Assembly: GCA_007117575.1 (NCBI GenBank)
Contig: SKGH01000017.1
Span: forward strand, 1-14,663
Direction of reading: 5' to 3'
Origin: Candidatus Kaiserbacteria bacterium
GTDB taxonomy: Bacteria; Patescibacteriota; Minisyncoccia; Phycocordibacterales; UBA918
Length of the DNA: 14,663 bases
Shown: in pieces, positions 13,014-14,663 of the stretch
Numbering within the stretch: position 1 is the first letter of the stretch
How the letters are laid out: each line of letters begins with the position of its first letter
The notes under the pieces: generated by a model
What the model was told of the DNA's origin: nothing
The model's input: the letters and a program-made list of their open reading frames with translations, nothing else
The model's database searches: none
Made by a program: the position numbers and the translations under genes

Positions 13014-14408
13014 ATGTTTCAACTTCTGGCTAAGAAACTGCAACATTCACTACACCCCAGCCTTTCTTTCATTTGGCATGACCTTATGAACGAGGCTGGT
13101 CGGCGTTATACCATCTACACCACGCTGATCGTCTTGATTGGTGCGGGTACAGGTATTCTTGCTCCGTATGGTCTAGGCCTCATCTTTAATGGTGTTGCCA
13201 ATCTTGACCAAAAGATTTTCTTTTACGGCATCACTTTTTTTGTTTGCCTACGCGTTCTTGATGATTTTTTGAACAAAAAAAGAATCGAATTGCGTGAACG
13301 AGTATTTCAGCAAAATTTCTGGCATATTCCTCAACGCTTAACTGAGCTTTTTTTGCGTCAACCGTTAGGTGCGTACGTCAACACTGACAACTCTGTTGAT
13401 GGTGGTGGTGTAGAAAGTGTCAACGATAAGGTGTGGAATGTGCAAGCAAGCTTTTTGTTCAACATCATCCCCAATTGGAGTATAACCTTTTTTGGATTGA
13501 TGGCTTGTATGTGGGTCGATATTCGACTGGGAGTTGGTGCACTCCTCTACATAATAGTGGAGTGTTATATGGCTCGTAAGCACAATAAGTACATGAGTAA
13601 CAAAATGTTTCCAATCGCTGAAGATTTTCGCTCGTGGCAAAAAAGAAATCGGGCCAAGTGGGACGCAATAGCGTTGGTAAAGAGTAATGGAGTAGAACAA
13701 AGAACCATACAGGAAGTACATGACGAGGTTCAACCTGCGCTACTTCGAGATGACGCGTTGTGGAGAATTTGGTTCGCGAAGGCTATCACTTTAAGGAGAA
13801 GTATTGATTTAGTGGCACTGGTACTACTTTATTGTAGTGGGGGAGCGTGGTTGGCGTTTGCAGGAAAGATAAGTCTTGAACAATTCGTATTACTTTGCTC
13901 TTCATTTGCTCGGATCACAATTGCATTACAGGAAGTTGCCGGTATGCAAAGGGAAGTACAAAAGGAGTTGGCGCGTATTGAGACATATCGTGTGCAACTT
14001 ATCCGGCCCACATTGATACCGTACGATGTTGGTGATGGGTTTAAGGAAAAGGAGGTAGGCATAGAGTATCGAAATGTCTGTCTCTCACTGGGAACCAACG
14101 GGTCTGAACGCATGGTTTTGCGTAATGTCTCGTTTGCGGTAGCTTCTGGTGAGCGTGTCGGCATTGTCGGACCAAGTGGGGCAGGGAAAACGCAGTTGAT
14201 AAACTTACTATTGCGTGCCTATGATCCGGATTCAGGTTCGATTATGGTTGGTGGAACTGATATACAAACAGTCGCGCCCTGTTCGTGGCTTTCTCATGTT
14301 GGTTACGTACCACAGGATCCAACCATTTTTGACACCAGTATTCGTACGAATGTGCGCTTTGGTGCACAAACACTTCCATTCTCAGCAAAAAACTTGAGCA
14401 TTTTTTGA
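13014..14408 (+). CDS. ABC exporter (membrane domain fused to ATPase), 3'-truncated
   Basis: Half-size ABC exporter of the MsbA/multidrug type, 464 residues here against about 580-600 normally. The membrane domain has hydrophobic helices at about residues 33-61, 69-86, 147-167, 170-185 and a pair at 263-304. An ATPase domain begins at about 350 with EYRNVCLSLG. Walker A is GPSGAGKT (386-393) and the Q-loop is VPQDPTIFD (Gln434). After TNVRFG (about residue 450) the sequence stops resembling the family and ends 14 residues later, without the LSGGQ signature, Walker B, D-loop or H-loop. As read, the ATPase cannot work. Bases around 14362-14370 look like a rearrangement junction. The frame is open upstream to a GTG at 12960, but ATG 13014 just after the 26-codon ORF is more likely unless the two ORFs are one gene. 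Substrate is unknown. Confidence 0.85.
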   Translation: MFQLLAKKLQHSLHPSLSFIWHDLMNEAGRRYTIYTTLIVLIGAGTGILAPYGLGLIFNGVANLDQKIFFYGITFFVCLRVLDDFLNKKRIELRERVFQQNFWHIPQRLTELFLRQPLGAYVNTDNSVDGGGVESVNDKVWNVQASFLFNIIPNWSITFFGLMACMWVDIRLGVGALLYIIVECYMARKHNKYMSNKMFPIAEDFRSWQKRNRAKWDAIALVKSNGVEQRTIQEVHDEVQPALLRDDALWRIWFAKAITLRRSIDLVALVLLYCSGGAWLAFAGKISLEQFVLLCSSFARITIALQEVAGMQREVQKELARIETYRVQLIRPTLIPYDVGDGFKEKEVGIEYRNVCLSLGTNGSERMVLRNVSFAVASGERVGIVGPSGAGKTQLINLLLRAYDPDSGSIMVGGTDIQTVAPCSWLSHVGYVPQDPTIFDTSIRTNVRFGAQTLPFSAKNLSIF

Positions 14409-14443
14409 GCTTCTTTCATTGTTGTGATTCGTTCTTCTTTCAT
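14370..14443 (-). pseudogene. Possible 5' fragment of an unrecognised gene beyond the junction
   Basis: Reading leftward from ATG 14443 there is a lysine- and glutamate-rich start MKEERITTMKEAQKML followed by KFFAENGS, which looks like a genuine helical protein N-terminus. After about 24 codons it runs into the reverse complement of the ABC gene and stops at 14303. This looks like the 5' end of a separate gene joined tail-to-tail to the broken ABC gene. It is too short for a family call, and chance cannot be excluded. Confidence 0.3.
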
Positions 14444-14591
14444 ATATTTTTAATAAAATCTTCAAATATATAAATTTGGTTATTGTAGGGAGGGAAGAGT
14501 GTGGTATTGCATAACTTGATTTTTATTTGATCCATACATCCTAAGCGCAACAAAGTTTTGTATGTTATACAATTGGACATCCTTTCAGTAC

Positions 14592-14637
14592 AGGTTGTCG
14601 CTATTTTTCGCAGGCTCAAAATAGCTGGCAACCTTTT
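14592..14637 (+). other. Imperfect long hairpin, terminator-like
   Basis: AGGTTG (14592-14597) pairs with CAACCT (14629-14634), and GCTATTTT (14600-14607) pairs with AAAATAGC (14618-14625), with a small internal loop and a 10-base apex, followed by TTTT. It shares the outer AGGTTG/CAACCT motif with the 12826 hairpin. It may be a terminator or part of a repeat; otherwise 14444-14663 shows only a small inverted repeat (TTGTAT 14558-14563, ATACAA 14567-14572). Confidence 0.4.
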
Positions 14638-14663
14638 CGAATCATGCTCCCGTTTTGGCTCCA

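Noticed and set aside
14440..14631. 63-codon open frame on the minus strand
   Set aside because: No RBS, passes through the 14592 hairpin, composition unlike a protein; probably the upstream region of the ATG at 14443.
14632..14663. TTCGAATC followed by ...GGCTCCA at the window end, resembling a tRNA or tmRNA 3' end
   Set aside because: The 5 bases on either side of TTCGAAT (ACCTT and CATGC) do not pair as a T-stem, the distance to CCA is wrong, and no matching 5' acceptor arm lies about 70 bases upstream.

Overview
The window reads like a low-to-moderate GC genome of a small, host-associated or episymbiotic bacterium. It is most likely Candidatus Patescibacteria (CPR), with Parcubacteria-like gene types. 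This is inference from protein character: a single-chain archaeal/eukaryotic-type glycyl-tRNA synthetase, an HtpX protease, an ABC-3 metal transporter with a very His-rich binding protein, a ManB-family phosphohexomutase with drifted motifs, an RND/membrane-fusion pair with no outer-membrane partner, and very few Shine-Dalgarno sites. TGA is used as a normal stop. No tRNA, rRNA, CRISPR array or transposase gene was found.

Layout. (1) 1-5053: a two-gene RND efflux operon on the minus strand (membrane-fusion protein, then RND permease). It is bracketed almost base-to-base by two copies of a palindromic, transposase-less element (MITE-like). The complete right copy (4836-5053) has 16-bp terminal inverted repeats and a 5-bp TGAAA target duplication. 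(2) 5139-5570: a divergent promoter pair whose two -35 boxes form one palindrome. The leftward promoter faces the efflux operon through the MITE. The rightward one serves an unrecognised 87-residue protein that ends at a good intrinsic terminator. (3) 5649-7996: htpX (+) convergent with glyS (-). (4) 8092-10589: znuA-znuC-znuB (-), tightly coupled, with a perfect 25-bp palindrome upstream as candidate operator. (5) 10822-11116: a repeat cluster carrying a truncated GIY-YIG nuclease gene. (6) 11129-12475: phosphohexomutase (-). (7) 12603-14408: a plus-strand unit made of a promoter, a 53-codon ORF, a perfect 13-bp hairpin terminator, a 26-codon ORF with the best ribosome binding site of the window, and then an ABC exporter that breaks off before its signature motif. 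(8) 14370-14663: sequence beyond the break, with the apparent 5' end of another minus-strand gene and an imperfect hairpin.

The housekeeping genes are ordinary. The unusual parts are the MITE-bracketed efflux cassette with the element sitting in its 5' leader, the GIY-YIG repeat module, and the leader/terminator/short-ORF arrangement in front of a broken ABC exporter. The window begins inside a repeat, which is where short-read assemblies tend to break, so the left end may be a contig edge.
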